Shown here one piece after another: positions 17,128 through 27,421 of a DNA stretch of 64,000 nt. Below the pieces are notes generated by a model, which searched no databases, had not been told where the DNA came from, and saw nothing but the letters and a program-made list of their open reading frames with translations. The stretch is from Bacteroides cellulosilyticus (GTDB lineage Bacteria; Bacteroidota; Bacteroidia; Bacteroidales; Bacteroidaceae), in the NCBI RefSeq assembly GCF_020091405.1, contig NZ_CP081903.1, positions 3,162,501 through 3,226,500 on the forward strand, written 5' to 3'. Position 1 is the stretch's first letter, and each line of letters begins with the position of its first letter. Position numbers and translations under genes: made by a program.

Positions 17128-20100
17128 TTATAAGGGAGTACGTAGTTTATTCTCTTTGTATTCCGAAGGCGTCATTCCCATTTGTCTTTTGAAACACTTT
17201 CCAAAATATTTAGGATCGTTGAAGCCTGTCATGTAAGCCACTTGTGAAAAGTTATATTCTCCGCTGTCTATTAATTGTACGGCACGTTTAATCCTGATTT
17301 CGCGTATGAAGTCCACGGGAGACAGACCGATAATGGATTTTAGCTTCTGATAGAAGACAGAACGTCCTAAATTCAGTAACTGGGCAAATTCGTCGACTGT
17401 AAGTTCCGAGTTTTCCATTTGTTCTTCCATTACTTGCATCACTTGCTGCATGAACTGTTCATCGTATGAAATGATCTGAGGTTGCGAGGGGGTCAGTTTC
17501 TCTTCCAGAGTGGTTTCCTGGGTATTGTTTAATTTTTCCGACCATGCTTTCCAGTAGATTTCCTGCAATTCTTTACGTTGGTGAAGCAAAGACTTGATAC
17601 GGATTTTTAGATACGTTGCACTGAAGGGCTTGGTGATATAATCGTCTATCCCTTGTTCCAGTCCTGATATGCGATCATCCAGTGATGATTTGGCAGAAAG
17701 CAGAATGATAGGTATGTGACATATTTCTCTGTTCTCCTTAATATTCTTTACCATATCAAGGCCATCCATAGCAGGCATCATAATGTCACTGATAATCAGA
17801 TCGGGAATATATTCCCGGGCTTGGTCCAATCCTTCTTGTCCATTGGTGGCGGTGATTACCCGGTAACTTTCTGACAAGATATCTGATAAGAAGTTTCTTA
17901 GCTCTACGTTATCTTCGACAATTAAGATGGATATGGGGTCTTCTTCATTCGATATCTGATTCGGTTCATTGGCTGTCTCTGAAAGAGTAATGTCAGCCAT
18001 TGAAGCTATTTCAACCATGGGTCTTATTTCATTTTTCTTTTCAGCGGGGACTGAATTTCCGTCATTCAATATAAACTCTGTATTTTCTCTTCCCTCATAA
18101 ACTTTTTGATTCATTGGTAATATAACGGTAAACTCGCTGCCTACACCGGGTTGACTTTTTACTTCAATGTTGCCACAATGTAATTCTATCAGTTCTTTAA
18201 CAAGTGATAGTCCTATGCCTGACGAGGGCTGCAATATGTTGAATTTTACCAATGTTTCAAAGCGTTGGAAAAGTGTTTGCTGTTTTTGAAGATCAATGCC
18301 AATGCCTTCGTCTTTTATAGAAACAATTAATCTGCTACTTTCTACATTGGCAATGACGGTGATAGACTTATTGGCCGGAGTGTACTTGAATGCATTGGAT
18401 AGCAAATTAAAAATGATTTTTTCAAACTTATCCTGATCGATCCAGGTTTCTATAGCTTCCTGGTTTGTTTCCAATTGGTAATTGATATTCTTTTCTTCAG
18501 CAATAAGGCGGAAGTTATCCATTACTTTTTGTAATAGGCTGAGGACGTCTGTCTTTTCCAGCAGCACTTTCATTTTTTTATTCTCTATTTTCCGGAAGTC
18601 CAATATCTGGTTTACTAAATGCAACATGCGCTCCGTATTCTTGTGCACCAGGGTTAAATGTTTACGGGCATTGGCTGTGAGAGTTTCGTGTTCCAGAACT
18701 TCAGTAACCGGACTGGCTATGAGCGTTAACGGAGTACGTAATTCATGCGAAATATCGGTGAAAAAACGCAATTTTATATTTGCCAGTTGTTGTTCAATAT
18801 TTATCTGATGACGCAACCGGTATATGTAGAGAATGATATAGACGATAGTTGCTGTGGATAACACGAATAATACGACATACAGAATCCATGCCCAGTATGT
18901 CTCCCAAAAGGTTGGAAGTACGGTTATAGGCAGGATACGTGCTTTTTCCATCCATACTCCGTCGCTGTTGGTGGAACGTATCTGTAATTCATATTCTCCC
19001 GGAGGCAGGTTGATATAGCTGGCTGAACGGCTGTTATCCACTTCATTCCATTTTTCTTCCAATCCTTTCAGACGGTAAGCATAGCTGATTGATTCCGGCG
19101 CTACATAATCCAAAGCTGCAAATTGGAAAGTAACATTACGCTCGGATGGTTTCAGCCGTAGTTCTTTCAGATCATTGATATCTAAATTCTGGGAAGTTCC
19201 CTGTATTTTAAAACCGGTGAATACAATGGGAGGGGCATAACTACTTTTCTGAAGATGTTCGGGACTAATTTTGAGTATTCCGATATCTGTTCCTAATAGC
19301 AATTGATTATTTTCCAGCACAGGAGCTGCCTCTGTAAAGTAAAGCTCTTGTTGCATGTACTTTTTATCATAATATTCAAATGTTTCCTTTTCCGGATTGA
19401 AACGGGTGAGTGCATTTTCTGAAATTACCCATAGGCTTCCTTCTTTATCTTCTATCATAGACTGGACGAGGTCAGATGGTAAACCATCTTTTGTCGTATA
19501 AGGTTTAAATTCGATGTGTTCACTTAATAGATTTTCAGAAAGGACTTTATTGATTCCTCCGGTAAATGTAAGAATGTAAGTTGCTTTCCTGTTATCTGTG
19601 TAGACATAGGTAACATCATTGCTGCTGAGGCTGGATACTTCATCTGGATGGCGTAGATTTCTATAGAAACAGATATCTTCCGGTTGTTTAAATTCACTGG
19701 AGAAAGTCAACAAGCCCTCCGTAGTGCAGACAAGAATGGCATTATTAACTTCAGTGATATAGCGTACTTTGGTAAAATGGCCTTTAGGATATTTCTTCAG
19801 CCGATTATCATTATGTATGAAACGAATTTCTCCTTCAGCTGTTTCCTCTAATAAATTTAGCCCTCCACCATAGCAACCTATCCAGATTCGTTTCTGGTGA
19901 TCCTGATAAATACTGTAAATACTATTATTGCTCAAACTATACGGATTGTTTTCCTGGTGAGTAAATTGACGTATCTGAAAATGATCTTTGCTGTCTCTTG
20001 TTAATCGGAAAAGACCATCCAATTTACTTCCCATCCAGATGATTCCATTTTCATCTTCCATAAAACAATAGATGTTCTTTTGGAAAGATATGGGCTGTGA

Positions 20101-21546
20101 ACTGATGGTACCTTCGGGGGTCAGATATCCTTTCAAACTTCCATCCGGCTGATAAATTCGTACATATCCTTTTTTGCTGGCTGTCCAAAGCTCATTTTTT
20201 TCGTCTATCAGGAAAGCACGTGTCTCAAAACCGGTATCCATAGCTTGCAGAGAGCATGCGTATGTAGAAAATGAGATTTTTGTAACATCCCAGTGATTGC
20301 ATATCCAGAGATTGCCCTGTTGATCTAAAAAAGAGTTCAGAATAACGGGGGTGAATTTTGTATCAGGATTATTATAATCAGTATAATAAGATTTCAGTTG
20401 TTTGTTTTTTCGGTCATAATAAGAGAATCCACCTCTATGTGGGACCATCCACAGTGTTCCTTGCTTATCTTCAAATATCAGGTCGCGGCTTAAGCGTTCG
20501 GCTTTCGGCAGGTCTTCTTTCGGAGTAATATAATGTTGCTTCTCTTCTGTTTCTAAATTGTAACGCACTACTCCGGGCATATCGGAGTATAGCCATAATT
20601 CTCCGAAGCTATCTTTGAATACAGACAAAACTTCGATGGAGGGATTAGTAGGAGTACGGGGATCTATTAACTGGCATCTTTGATCTTTTGCAAAGTAAAT
20701 ATAGAGTCCGTTGTCTGTGCAAAGTCCTATGCTGTCTTTTCCCAGTCTATTGATAGAATTGATAGTATTGGAGGTTGAAAAGGGCATTTCATGAAATTGA
20801 AGTTGCTGTGTCTGGGGGAGATATATTACTAACTGGTTGTTGGCAGATACTAGGTATATATTGCCGTTATCTTCTTTGATATTCTTGAATGGAATATCGG
20901 ATTCTATTTTCTTTTTACCAATGATAGAAACTCCTTTGTTGGTTAATATCCACTCGTCACCATCGCTATCTTGAAAAATGGAGATTATTTGATCTCCTTT
21001 CAGATTCTTCTCTTCGATATTATATAAGGTTATTCCTTCTCCTTCCTGAGCCTTGTATGCTTGTTCGTCGATGCGGAATGCTCCACGATTACATACAATC
21101 CAACTTACTCCTTTAGGTAGTGCATAGACATTCTGCACAGCGTAGGTCTGCTGTTTGGGGGTTTCATAAGGGCGTAAGATGTCTATGAATTTTTCCCGGC
21201 GGCTATCGAACAGATAGACTCGTGAGTCATAAGTCTGACACCAGATGTCACAGGTTTGTGTCTGTATGATTTTGGCTATGCGGTTACTGGTTAAGGTGCA
21301 TCCGTCTCCCGGAAATGCTTTATAGTTTTTGAAAGTGTATCCGTCGAATTTATTTAAGCCATTCCAAGTGGAAAACCAGATAAATCCTTTGGAATCTTGC
21401 AGGATGTTGGTGACAGACCTTTGTGCCAATCCGTTATAAGCGGAGAAACGTTGAATTTGACAAATTGGTTGTGCGATGGCTACACAAGGGATAAAAAGAC
21501 AAATCAATATTAAATAATGGACTTGAAATATAATGCACTTTTTCAT
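17128..21546 (-). CDS. Hybrid two-component system regulator (HTCS), first copy
   Basis: A 1472-residue single-chain sensor-regulator spanning the inner membrane. Order: signal peptide; two seven-bladed Reg_prop beta-propellers (about 30-750, many W-x-G-T and GL-x-x-L repeats such as GFIWFSTWNGLNKFDGYT); Y_Y_Y domain (about 760-830); transmembrane helix (about 840-865); histidine kinase with phospho-acceptor H934 in DISHELRTPLTL; HATPase region with N and G boxes (LLSNAFKYTP, SSGIGLSLVKE); receiver with D1254 in SDIMMP; and a C-terminal AraC-type DNA-binding domain. It would bind pectic oligosaccharide in the periplasm and activate the SusC operons. I choose the MKKC start at 21546, because the -7 element at 21574-21581 lies inside the longer frame (ATG 21576). 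Confidence 0.93.
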   Translation of the reverse strand: MKKCIIFQVHYLILICLFIPCVAIAQPICQIQRFSAYNGLAQRSVTNILQDSKGFIWFSTWNGLNKFDGYTFKNYKAFPGDGCTLTSNRIAKIIQTQTCDIWCQTYDSRVYLFDSRREKFIDILRPYETPKQQTYAVQNVYALPKGVSWIVCNRGAFRIDEQAYKAQEGEGITLYNIEEKNLKGDQIISIFQDSDGDEWILTNKGVSIIGKKKIESDIPFKNIKEDNGNIYLVSANNQLVIYLPQTQQLQFHEMPFSTSNTINSINRLGKDSIGLCTDNGLYIYFAKDQRCQLIDPRTPTNPSIEVLSVFKDSFGELWLYSDMPGVVRYNLETEEKQHYITPKEDLPKAERLSRDLIFEDKQGTLWMVPHRGGFSYYDRKNKQLKSYYTDYNNPDTKFTPVILNSFLDQQGNLWICNHWDVTKISFSTYACSLQAMDTGFETRAFLIDEKNELWTASKKGYVRIYQPDGSLKGYLTPEGTISSQPISFQKNIYCFMEDENGIIWMGSKLDGLFRLTRDSKDHFQIRQFTHQENNPYSLSNNSIYSIYQDHQKRIWIGCYGGGLNLLEETAEGEIRFIHNDNRLKKYPKGHFTKVRYITEVNNAILVCTTEGLLTFSSEFKQPEDICFYRNLRHPDEVSSLSSNDVTYVYTDNRKATYILTFTGGINKVLSENLLSEHIEFKPYTTKDGLPSDLVQSMIEDKEGSLWVISENALTRFNPEKETFEYYDKKYMQQELYFTEAAPVLENNQLLLGTDIGILKISPEHLQKSSYAPPIVFTGFKIQGTSQNLDINDLKELRLKPSERNVTFQFAALDYVAPESISYAYRLKGLEEKWNEVDNSRSASYINLPPGEYELQIRSTNSDGVWMEKARILPITVLPTFWETYWAWILYVVLFVLSTATIVYIILYIYRLRHQINIEQQLANIKLRFFTDISHELRTPLTLIASPVTEVLEHETLTANARKHLTLVHKNTERMLHLVNQILDFRKIENKKMKVLLEKTDVLSLLQKVMDNFRLIAEEKNINYQLETNQEAIETWIDQDKFEKIIFNLLSNAFKYTPANKSITVIANVESSRLIVSIKDEGIGIDLQKQQTLFQRFETLVKFNILQPSSGIGLSLVKELIELHCGNIEVKSQPGVGSEFTVILPMNQKVYEGRENTEFILNDGNSVPAEKKNEIRPMVEIASMADITLSETANEPNQISNEEDPISILIVEDNVELRNFLSDILSESYRVITATNGQEGLDQAREYIPDLIISDIMMPAMDGLDMVKNIKENREICHIPIILLSAKSSLDDRISGLEQGIDDYITKPFSATYLKIRIKSLLHQRKELQEIYWKAWSEKLNNTQETTLEEKLTPSQPQIISYDEQFMQQVMQVMEEQMENSELTVDEFAQLLNLGRSVFYQKLKSIIGLSPVDFIREIRIKRAVQLIDSGEYNFSQVAYMTGFNDPKYFGKCFKRQMGMTPSEYKENKLRTPL

Positions 21547-21573
21547 AGTATTGACTAATTTGTAACTGCTTTG

Positions 21574-21581
21574 CAAAGATA
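21574..21581 (-). promoter_or_regulatory. Promoter of the first HTCS gene
   Basis: On the minus strand TATCTTTG is an exact TAnnTTTG -7 element. A start about 7 nt downstream falls near 21567, which excludes the upstream ATG at 21576 and sets the gene start at 21546. The second HTCS gene has the same arrangement (35753-35760). Confidence 0.65.
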
Positions 21582-21762
21582 TAAATTATCTGTTTTACTA
21601 CTATGTATTCTAATAGTAAATGTGGGTGGATTTTCAGCATTTCGGTAAAGGAAGTATGGATGTGGAATTATTATATAGCATATGTGGAATATTTGTTCCC
21701 TTAGGTATATTATCGGGCTTGTGACTACCCAGAAAACTGTTTTTAAACATTGTGAACATTCG

Positions 21763-21819
21763 TTTCCACCTATTGCGATAAATTTTCCCCCTTTACTGTG
21801 TTGGTATTTCTGAATTTTG
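21763..21819 (+). promoter_or_regulatory. Second SusC promoter with HTCS-type operator
   Basis: The -7 element GAATTTTG (21812-21819) has the same eight bases as at the first SusC promoter. Half-sites TTTCCACCT (21763-21771) and TTTCCCCCT (21784-21792) repeat at 21 nt, with the second 28 nt before the -7 element. The leader to ATG 22121 is long, about 295 nt, AT-rich and without a convincing gene. Together with the divergent HTCS promoter this accounts for the 574-nt gap 21547-22120. Confidence 0.65.
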
Positions 21820-22120
21820 CAACAAAATATTAAAAATACTCTGAATATGAAAAATGCACTAATGATAATTTTTTGTTTTGCGGAATATGAAATAGAAAAA
21901 TCAAAAATATGGTTTTGTCCTCAAACTATGTATTCTCTTTACGTAAGCAATGTTTTTCGTCTCGCTAATAGTAAAAAACTTCTCGTTTTTGGATATTCTT
22001 TAATGTAATAGTAGTAAAAACTATTTAGTTATTTGTCATTAATTATGCCTTGATAAATTGATTTATTTTAAATAAAGGCTTATAAATAATTTAGTTATTG
22101 TTTAACCAAGTAATGCTATC

Positions 22121-25100
22121 ATGAAACAAAAAAATGGAAAGATGAAAAGTAGATTACTCCTATTATCGGCGCTGCTATTAATGGTGCCTATCGGAGTGTT
22201 CGCTCAGAACATTACAGTAAAAGGTACTGTGAAAGACTCGCAGGGAGAGACCGTTATCGGTGCCACTGTAGTGGAAAAAGGTAATACTTCCAATGGTGTT
22301 ACCACCAATTTAGATGGTCAGTTTACGATATCTGTTGGTAAGGGTAAGAAATTGGTGATTTCTTATATCGGTATGGAAACCCAAGAAGTGGATGCTATTA
22401 CCGGAAAGGATTTATCAATTACGCTAAAGGATGATTCGCAGTCACTTGATGAAGTTGTGGTCATCGGTTACGGTGGTAGTAAGGCACGCAGGGACTTGAC
22501 GGGGTCTGTTGGTTCAATCTCAGGTGCTAAATTGGCTGCTGTTCCTGTGGCGTCAGCCGGAGAGGCGCTGCAAGGTAAGATTGCCGGTGTGCAGGTTACT
22601 ACGGTCGACGGTGCTCCCGGTGCAGATATCAATATCCGTATTCGTGGTGGCGGTACCTCTTTGAGCGGTGATAACAGTAATCCACTGTTTGTTGTCGATG
22701 GTTTTATCGCGGATAACATTAATGATATACCTCCGACGGATATTCAGTCTATCGATGTATTGAAAGACGCTTCTCTTACAGCTATCTATGGGGCAAAGGG
22801 AGGTAATGGTGTTGTGTTGGTAACGACCAAATCGGCAAGTGCAGGTAAAATCCAGGTAGAATTTAACACCTATGCACAGTTCAAACAATTAGCAGGGAAA
22901 GTTGATTTGTTGAATACTTACGAATTTGTCCGTTATCAGCAGGATTATACGATAGGCAGTAACTCTAAAGTACATCAGTTCCGCGAGGATTTCGGTAATC
23001 CGAACGATATGGATCTCTATCAGAATGCAGTGACCCACGATTGGCAAGATGAGGTTATGGGTGGATCTGCACTTTCGCAGATGTATAACGTGACAGTGAA
23101 AGGAGGTAGCGAAAAGTTGCGTTTCAGCACTTCACTGACCCATCACGATGAAAGTGGTATCGTGGCAAGTTCCGGTGTTCGTCGTACGAATATGAATACC
23201 AAAATCAATGTGCAGATTAGTCCGAAGTTATCAATACTCATTAATCCGCGCTTCTCTTACCGCCGTGATTTGGGTGCTGGAGCAGATGGTATCGGTACGG
23301 GCGGTTTGATTGGCGTTCTTCGCTATCGTCCTACCAATGGCCTACGTGAGTTTATATATCGGGATGACGAAACCCTTAATTATAATGACGAAAAATTTTG
23401 GATGCTGTCCAGCCCTTTGGATGATATTGATCAGAATTACCGGTTAAGACACCGTTATAGCTTTATCAATCAGGCATCTGTTATTTGGAATGCTTTTAAA
23501 GGATTTACTTTCCGCTCGGATATTGCCCAATCATGGGAATTTGGAGAAGATAATCGTTTCTACGGCTATCTAACAAGTACTGGTATCAATAATAACGATA
23601 AGCCTGTAGCTTCCATCAGCAACTCTCGTAACGATAAGTATATTTGGACCAATACGGCAAATTATGATTTGAGCTTGGATGATGTGCATAACTTCTCTTT
23701 CCTGTTAGGACACGAGGTACAACATCAACAAACAACGAACAAATTCGAATCTGCCCGTTATTTTCCGCAATCCATCATCCCGCGGGAAGCTTTAGCCAAT
23801 ATGGGGTTGGGTACAGCATATCAGGTTACTTCCAGTGTTTCTACAGCGAACCGTATGCTCTCTTTCTTTGGACAGGCAAGTTACAACTATAAGCATAAGT
23901 ATCTGTTGTCCGCTACGTTCCGTGCCGATGGTTCTACGAAGTTTGCTCCCGGTAATCAGTGGGGGTATTTCCCTTCCATCGCCGGTGCTTGGGTTATCTC
24001 AGAAGAAGCGTTTATGGAAAATGTGGATTGGATCAATAATCTGAAACTGCGTGTAGCGTTGGGTATGGCAGGTAATAACAGCATTGATTCCGACCTTTGG
24101 AGATATCAATATTCCATAGCATCCAACGGAGGTCCGAGCTGGGGTGAAAGTACGGAGAATGGTGAAACTTATTATGCGTCGAATAGTACTTTCCCGAATA
24201 CGGAAATTAAATGGGAAACAACTATAACCCGTAACTTGGCTGTCGATTTAGGGTTATTTAATGGTCGCCTCACCATTACGCCGGAGGTTTATTGGAATAC
24301 GACTCGTGATTTGCTTTATCGGACTTTGATTCCCACCACTACCGGTTACACCCGGCAGATGCAAAATGTGGGGCAGGTCACGAATAAAGGATTTGAATTG
24401 ACTATCAACGGAGACATCATCCAGAAAAGAGATTTCATTCTGAGTGCGAATTTAACTATGGGCTTCAATAAGAGTCGTGTAGATAAAATCAATGGAGATG
24501 ATAAAGAACTGTGGACTACTTCCAGTCGTTGGAGTTCAAGTGACAATGACTTTTGCTTGAAAGAAGGTGGTGAAGTCGGTTTGATTTACGGATACGTATA
24601 TGACGGTATTTATGGGTTTGACGGATTTGAACGCTCTGGTTTCAACTATGTACCTAAAGAGGGAACGGTGAATTGTGATGCCATTTACGGGACTTATCCT
24701 GGACGTCCGAAATTCAAAGATATTACTGGTGACGGTATCGTGAATGAAGAAGACCGTACTGTAATTGGTAATACGAACCCGCGCTTGCAGGGAGGTTTCG
24801 GATTGAGTGGTCAGTGGAAGAACTTCGATTTTACAGCCAATTTTACCTATATGCTTGGTTTCGATGTGCTCAACTCTACGGCATACGATTTGTCTTCAGC
24901 TAATGGTTCCAGTCAGACCAATCCGAAGAATGTGCTCGCCAAATTCGGTTATGATAGTCGTTGGGTATATCATGGAGATATTTACAATACCAATGCTGAC
25001 GGCTCTACCTCTCTTTATAATAAGGGAGAACCTCTTATCAGTAATAGCCAGCATATTGAATATCTGGATGTATACGAGCGGATTAATTCTGGTAAGACTC

Positions 25101-25396
25101 TTTGGAATCCGAATGACGTAACAGCAAGATATACACATTCTTACTTTGTTGAGGATGGTTCTTTTCTTCGTTTGCAGGACATTACTATCGGTTACACCCT
25201 ACCAAAAAAACTGACCCGGAAATGGGGTGTTGAACGTCTGCGTGTATATGCCACTGGATCCAATCTTTTCTGTTTAACCGGTTATAGCGGTTACGACCCG
25301 GAAGTAGATATCCAGAGCGGTTTGACACCAAGTGTCGACTACAACCGGTATCCGCGCAGCCACGGTTATCTGTTTGGTCTAAACTTGACTTTTTAA
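22121..25396 (+). CDS. susC: SusC-like TonB-dependent glycan transporter (second copy)
   Basis: A 1091-residue SusC/RagA family outer-membrane importer. The N-terminus is nearly that of the first copy (MKQKNGKMKSRLLLL, then VPIGVFAQNITVKG), with the same carboxypeptidase-like domain and the plug hallmark LKDASLTAIYGAKGGNG. The barrel has diverged and again ends GLNLTF. The last 30 nt before the ATG also match the first copy closely. Plausibly the two transporters arose by duplication and specialised for different pectic chain lengths or substitutions. The SusD partner follows after 12 nt, the same spacing as in the first operon. The gene is divergent from the HTCS at 17128-21546, which is the likely activator. 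Confidence 0.93.
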   Translation: MKQKNGKMKSRLLLLSALLLMVPIGVFAQNITVKGTVKDSQGETVIGATVVEKGNTSNGVTTNLDGQFTISVGKGKKLVISYIGMETQEVDAITGKDLSITLKDDSQSLDEVVVIGYGGSKARRDLTGSVGSISGAKLAAVPVASAGEALQGKIAGVQVTTVDGAPGADINIRIRGGGTSLSGDNSNPLFVVDGFIADNINDIPPTDIQSIDVLKDASLTAIYGAKGGNGVVLVTTKSASAGKIQVEFNTYAQFKQLAGKVDLLNTYEFVRYQQDYTIGSNSKVHQFREDFGNPNDMDLYQNAVTHDWQDEVMGGSALSQMYNVTVKGGSEKLRFSTSLTHHDESGIVASSGVRRTNMNTKINVQISPKLSILINPRFSYRRDLGAGADGIGTGGLIGVLRYRPTNGLREFIYRDDETLNYNDEKFWMLSSPLDDIDQNYRLRHRYSFINQASVIWNAFKGFTFRSDIAQSWEFGEDNRFYGYLTSTGINNNDKPVASISNSRNDKYIWTNTANYDLSLDDVHNFSFLLGHEVQHQQTTNKFESARYFPQSIIPREALANMGLGTAYQVTSSVSTANRMLSFFGQASYNYKHKYLLSATFRADGSTKFAPGNQWGYFPSIAGAWVISEEAFMENVDWINNLKLRVALGMAGNNSIDSDLWRYQYSIASNGGPSWGESTENGETYYASNSTFPNTEIKWETTITRNLAVDLGLFNGRLTITPEVYWNTTRDLLYRTLIPTTTGYTRQMQNVGQVTNKGFELTINGDIIQKRDFILSANLTMGFNKSRVDKINGDDKELWTTSSRWSSSDNDFCLKEGGEVGLIYGYVYDGIYGFDGFERSGFNYVPKEGTVNCDAIYGTYPGRPKFKDITGDGIVNEEDRTVIGNTNPRLQGGFGLSGQWKNFDFTANFTYMLGFDVLNSTAYDLSSANGSSQTNPKNVLAKFGYDSRWVYHGDIYNTNADGSTSLYNKGEPLISNSQHIEYLDVYERINSGKTLWNPNDVTARYTHSYFVEDGSFLRLQDITIGYTLPKKLTRKWGVERLRVYATGSNLFCLTGYSGYDPEVDIQSGLTPSVDYNRYPRSHGYLFGLNLTF

Positions 25397-25408
25397 CTTT
25401 TAAATTGA

Positions 25409-27400
25409 ATGACAATGAAGAAAAATATTTTATACATACTATTCGCTCTGGGAGGGCTGACCTCTTGTTCTGACTTTTTGGAAGTGCAGTCTCCTTCGAG
25501 CTTTACCGACGATTATGTGTTTAGCAGCACGGAAGAAGCTAATCGTTTGCTCAACGGTGTCTATACGGCTCTCTGTTCCAACAGCATCTACGGGAACGCT
25601 TATCTCAATACGTTTTGCCTGAACAGCGATGTGGAGTTTACTACCAGTACGGCCGAAATGCAAAGTACCAGCCATAATGAATATAAGCTGTTTGACTGCG
25701 AAGCGGATGCTAGCAATTTGCTGAGTACTTGGAACGCTGCTTATTCTGCTGTCGAAAAAGCTAATAATTTCGTGAGCGCTGCCGAGCAAAGTGACTTGTA
25801 TGCCGCAGGAAATGCCGAACTTCTTCAGATGGTTGGTGAGGCGAAGTGCATTCGCGCCATGTGCTACCTTGATTTGGTGATCATGTTCGGTGATATTCCT
25901 TTCTCGATGACCCGTGCTTATGATTCTGAAAGTCTGGTGATGCCTATAAGTAACCGGGATGAGATTTTGGCAACGCTTATCGCTGATTTGAAAGAAACAG
26001 CATTGCAGATGAACTTTTCCAGCGAGCTTTCCGAAGGGGTAGAACGCTGTTCCAAAGAATATTGTTGGGCGTTGATTGCCCGTATAGCTCTCTATCGAGG
26101 TGGATATTCATTGCGTCCCGGCGATTCCAGAACAGATGTCGGTACTATGCAACGTCCTACGGATTATACAGAGTATTATAAAATAGCGCGCGACTATTGC
26201 GACTCGGTCATCACATCGGGCACTCATGCGTTGATCAAAGATTACTATAATGTATTTATTGATGAATGTAACTATAAAGTGGCGAGCGGTGATGATCCTA
26301 TCTTTGAAATTCCTTTTACACGGGATGTTAATGGCGCCATCGGGAATATTCATGGTCCCAGGGGTACAGACTCTAGTGCCGGAGGAACGGAAGCTCCTAA
26401 TTTATGGGGTACGACCGGTGCCAACGTGCGTGTGAATGCTTTCTATCGTTTTTCTTTTGACAAAGAAGATGTTCGCCGGAATACGATTGGGTATTGGGGA
26501 TATGACTATGCCGGAACACCGACATTGCTGAACGACTACAACAACTATTGCAACAAATGGTCGAAGTTTTGGGATGAAAACCATATGCAAGGTTATATGA
26601 GTGGAAGTAATACCGGCATCAACTTTCCGTATATGCGCTATGCTGATGTCCTGCTAATGTTTGCCGAAGCGGAAAACGAACTGAACAACGGTCCTACAGA
26701 AGCTGCGAAATCTGCCTTGAAAGCTGTTCGCGAACGTGCATTCCGCGGTGCCGGCAACCAGGCTGAGATGGTAGATGCATATGTGGATGCTGCCGGTTCG
26801 AAGGAAGATTTCTTCCAATTGATTTTCGATGAGCGTGCATGGGAATTTGCAGGAGAAGGATTGCGCTGGAAAGATTTGGTTCGTTGGAATCTCTACAATC
26901 AAGTGATATATAAGACTTTCTGGAAGTATTACGGCTATGGAAGTCAGGATTATTCGTATGACTTTGATAATAAGTACGATACGTATCCTACCAATATTTA
27001 TTATAAAATAGTTGATAACCCGGGGGATGGTAGTTATCCGAATAAGACGCTTCCGGTACTTGAGTTCTTTAAATATGATGACGGAACATTAACCATCGAC
27101 AATCAATGGGAAAGTTTCGGACTGAATGTAGACAAGATGCCTACAGGTACCGAATGGACTACCAATACTTGGTTCCAATGGTTGGATGACAATACTGGTA
27201 TTGCTAAAGCACAGTGTCGTTGTTCTTTACGCGGATATATCTACATCGATCAGGAAGGAACGTTGATGCCGTCTGGTATGCCGGAGTATCAAGAAGGTGT
27301 AAACCTGAATAATCTTCCTCCGGTTCGCTACATCCTGCCTATTCCGAGTGACGCAATCTCTCGTAGCAATGGGGTATATCAGAATTATTATGGTTATTAA
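25409..27400 (+). CDS. susD: SusD/RagB-like surface glycan-binding lipoprotein (second copy)
   Basis: A 663-residue SusD/RagB lipoprotein (GLTSC, lipobox cysteine C20 counted from ATG 25409). The SusD opening (LEVQSPSSFTDDYVFSS), the helical scaffold (GEAKCIRAMCYLDLVIMFGD), PYMRYADVLLMFAEAENEL and the late DERAWEFAGEGLRWKDLVRW block are all present. It partners the SusC encoded 12 nt upstream and presents pectic oligosaccharide to it. The second ATG at 25415 (MKKN) gives a more usual signal peptide and may be the real start. Divergence from the first SusD is greater than that between the HTCS paralogues, judging by eye. Confidence 0.93.
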   Translation: MTMKKNILYILFALGGLTSCSDFLEVQSPSSFTDDYVFSSTEEANRLLNGVYTALCSNSIYGNAYLNTFCLNSDVEFTTSTAEMQSTSHNEYKLFDCEADASNLLSTWNAAYSAVEKANNFVSAAEQSDLYAAGNAELLQMVGEAKCIRAMCYLDLVIMFGDIPFSMTRAYDSESLVMPISNRDEILATLIADLKETALQMNFSSELSEGVERCSKEYCWALIARIALYRGGYSLRPGDSRTDVGTMQRPTDYTEYYKIARDYCDSVITSGTHALIKDYYNVFIDECNYKVASGDDPIFEIPFTRDVNGAIGNIHGPRGTDSSAGGTEAPNLWGTTGANVRVNAFYRFSFDKEDVRRNTIGYWGYDYAGTPTLLNDYNNYCNKWSKFWDENHMQGYMSGSNTGINFPYMRYADVLLMFAEAENELNNGPTEAAKSALKAVRERAFRGAGNQAEMVDAYVDAAGSKEDFFQLIFDERAWEFAGEGLRWKDLVRWNLYNQVIYKTFWKYYGYGSQDYSYDFDNKYDTYPTNIYYKIVDNPGDGSYPNKTLPVLEFFKYDDGTLTIDNQWESFGLNVDKMPTGTEWTTNTWFQWLDDNTGIAKAQCRCSLRGYIYIDQEGTLMPSGMPEYQEGVNLNNLPPVRYILPIPSDAISRSNGVYQNYYGY

Positions 27401-27421
27401 CTCAACTAAAATAGAAACAAT

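Noticed and set aside
21817-22008. 63-codon plus-strand open frame in the second SusC leader
   Set aside because: It lies directly after the -7 element in an AT-rich leader, has no recognisable protein features, and the two SusC leaders do not share it.
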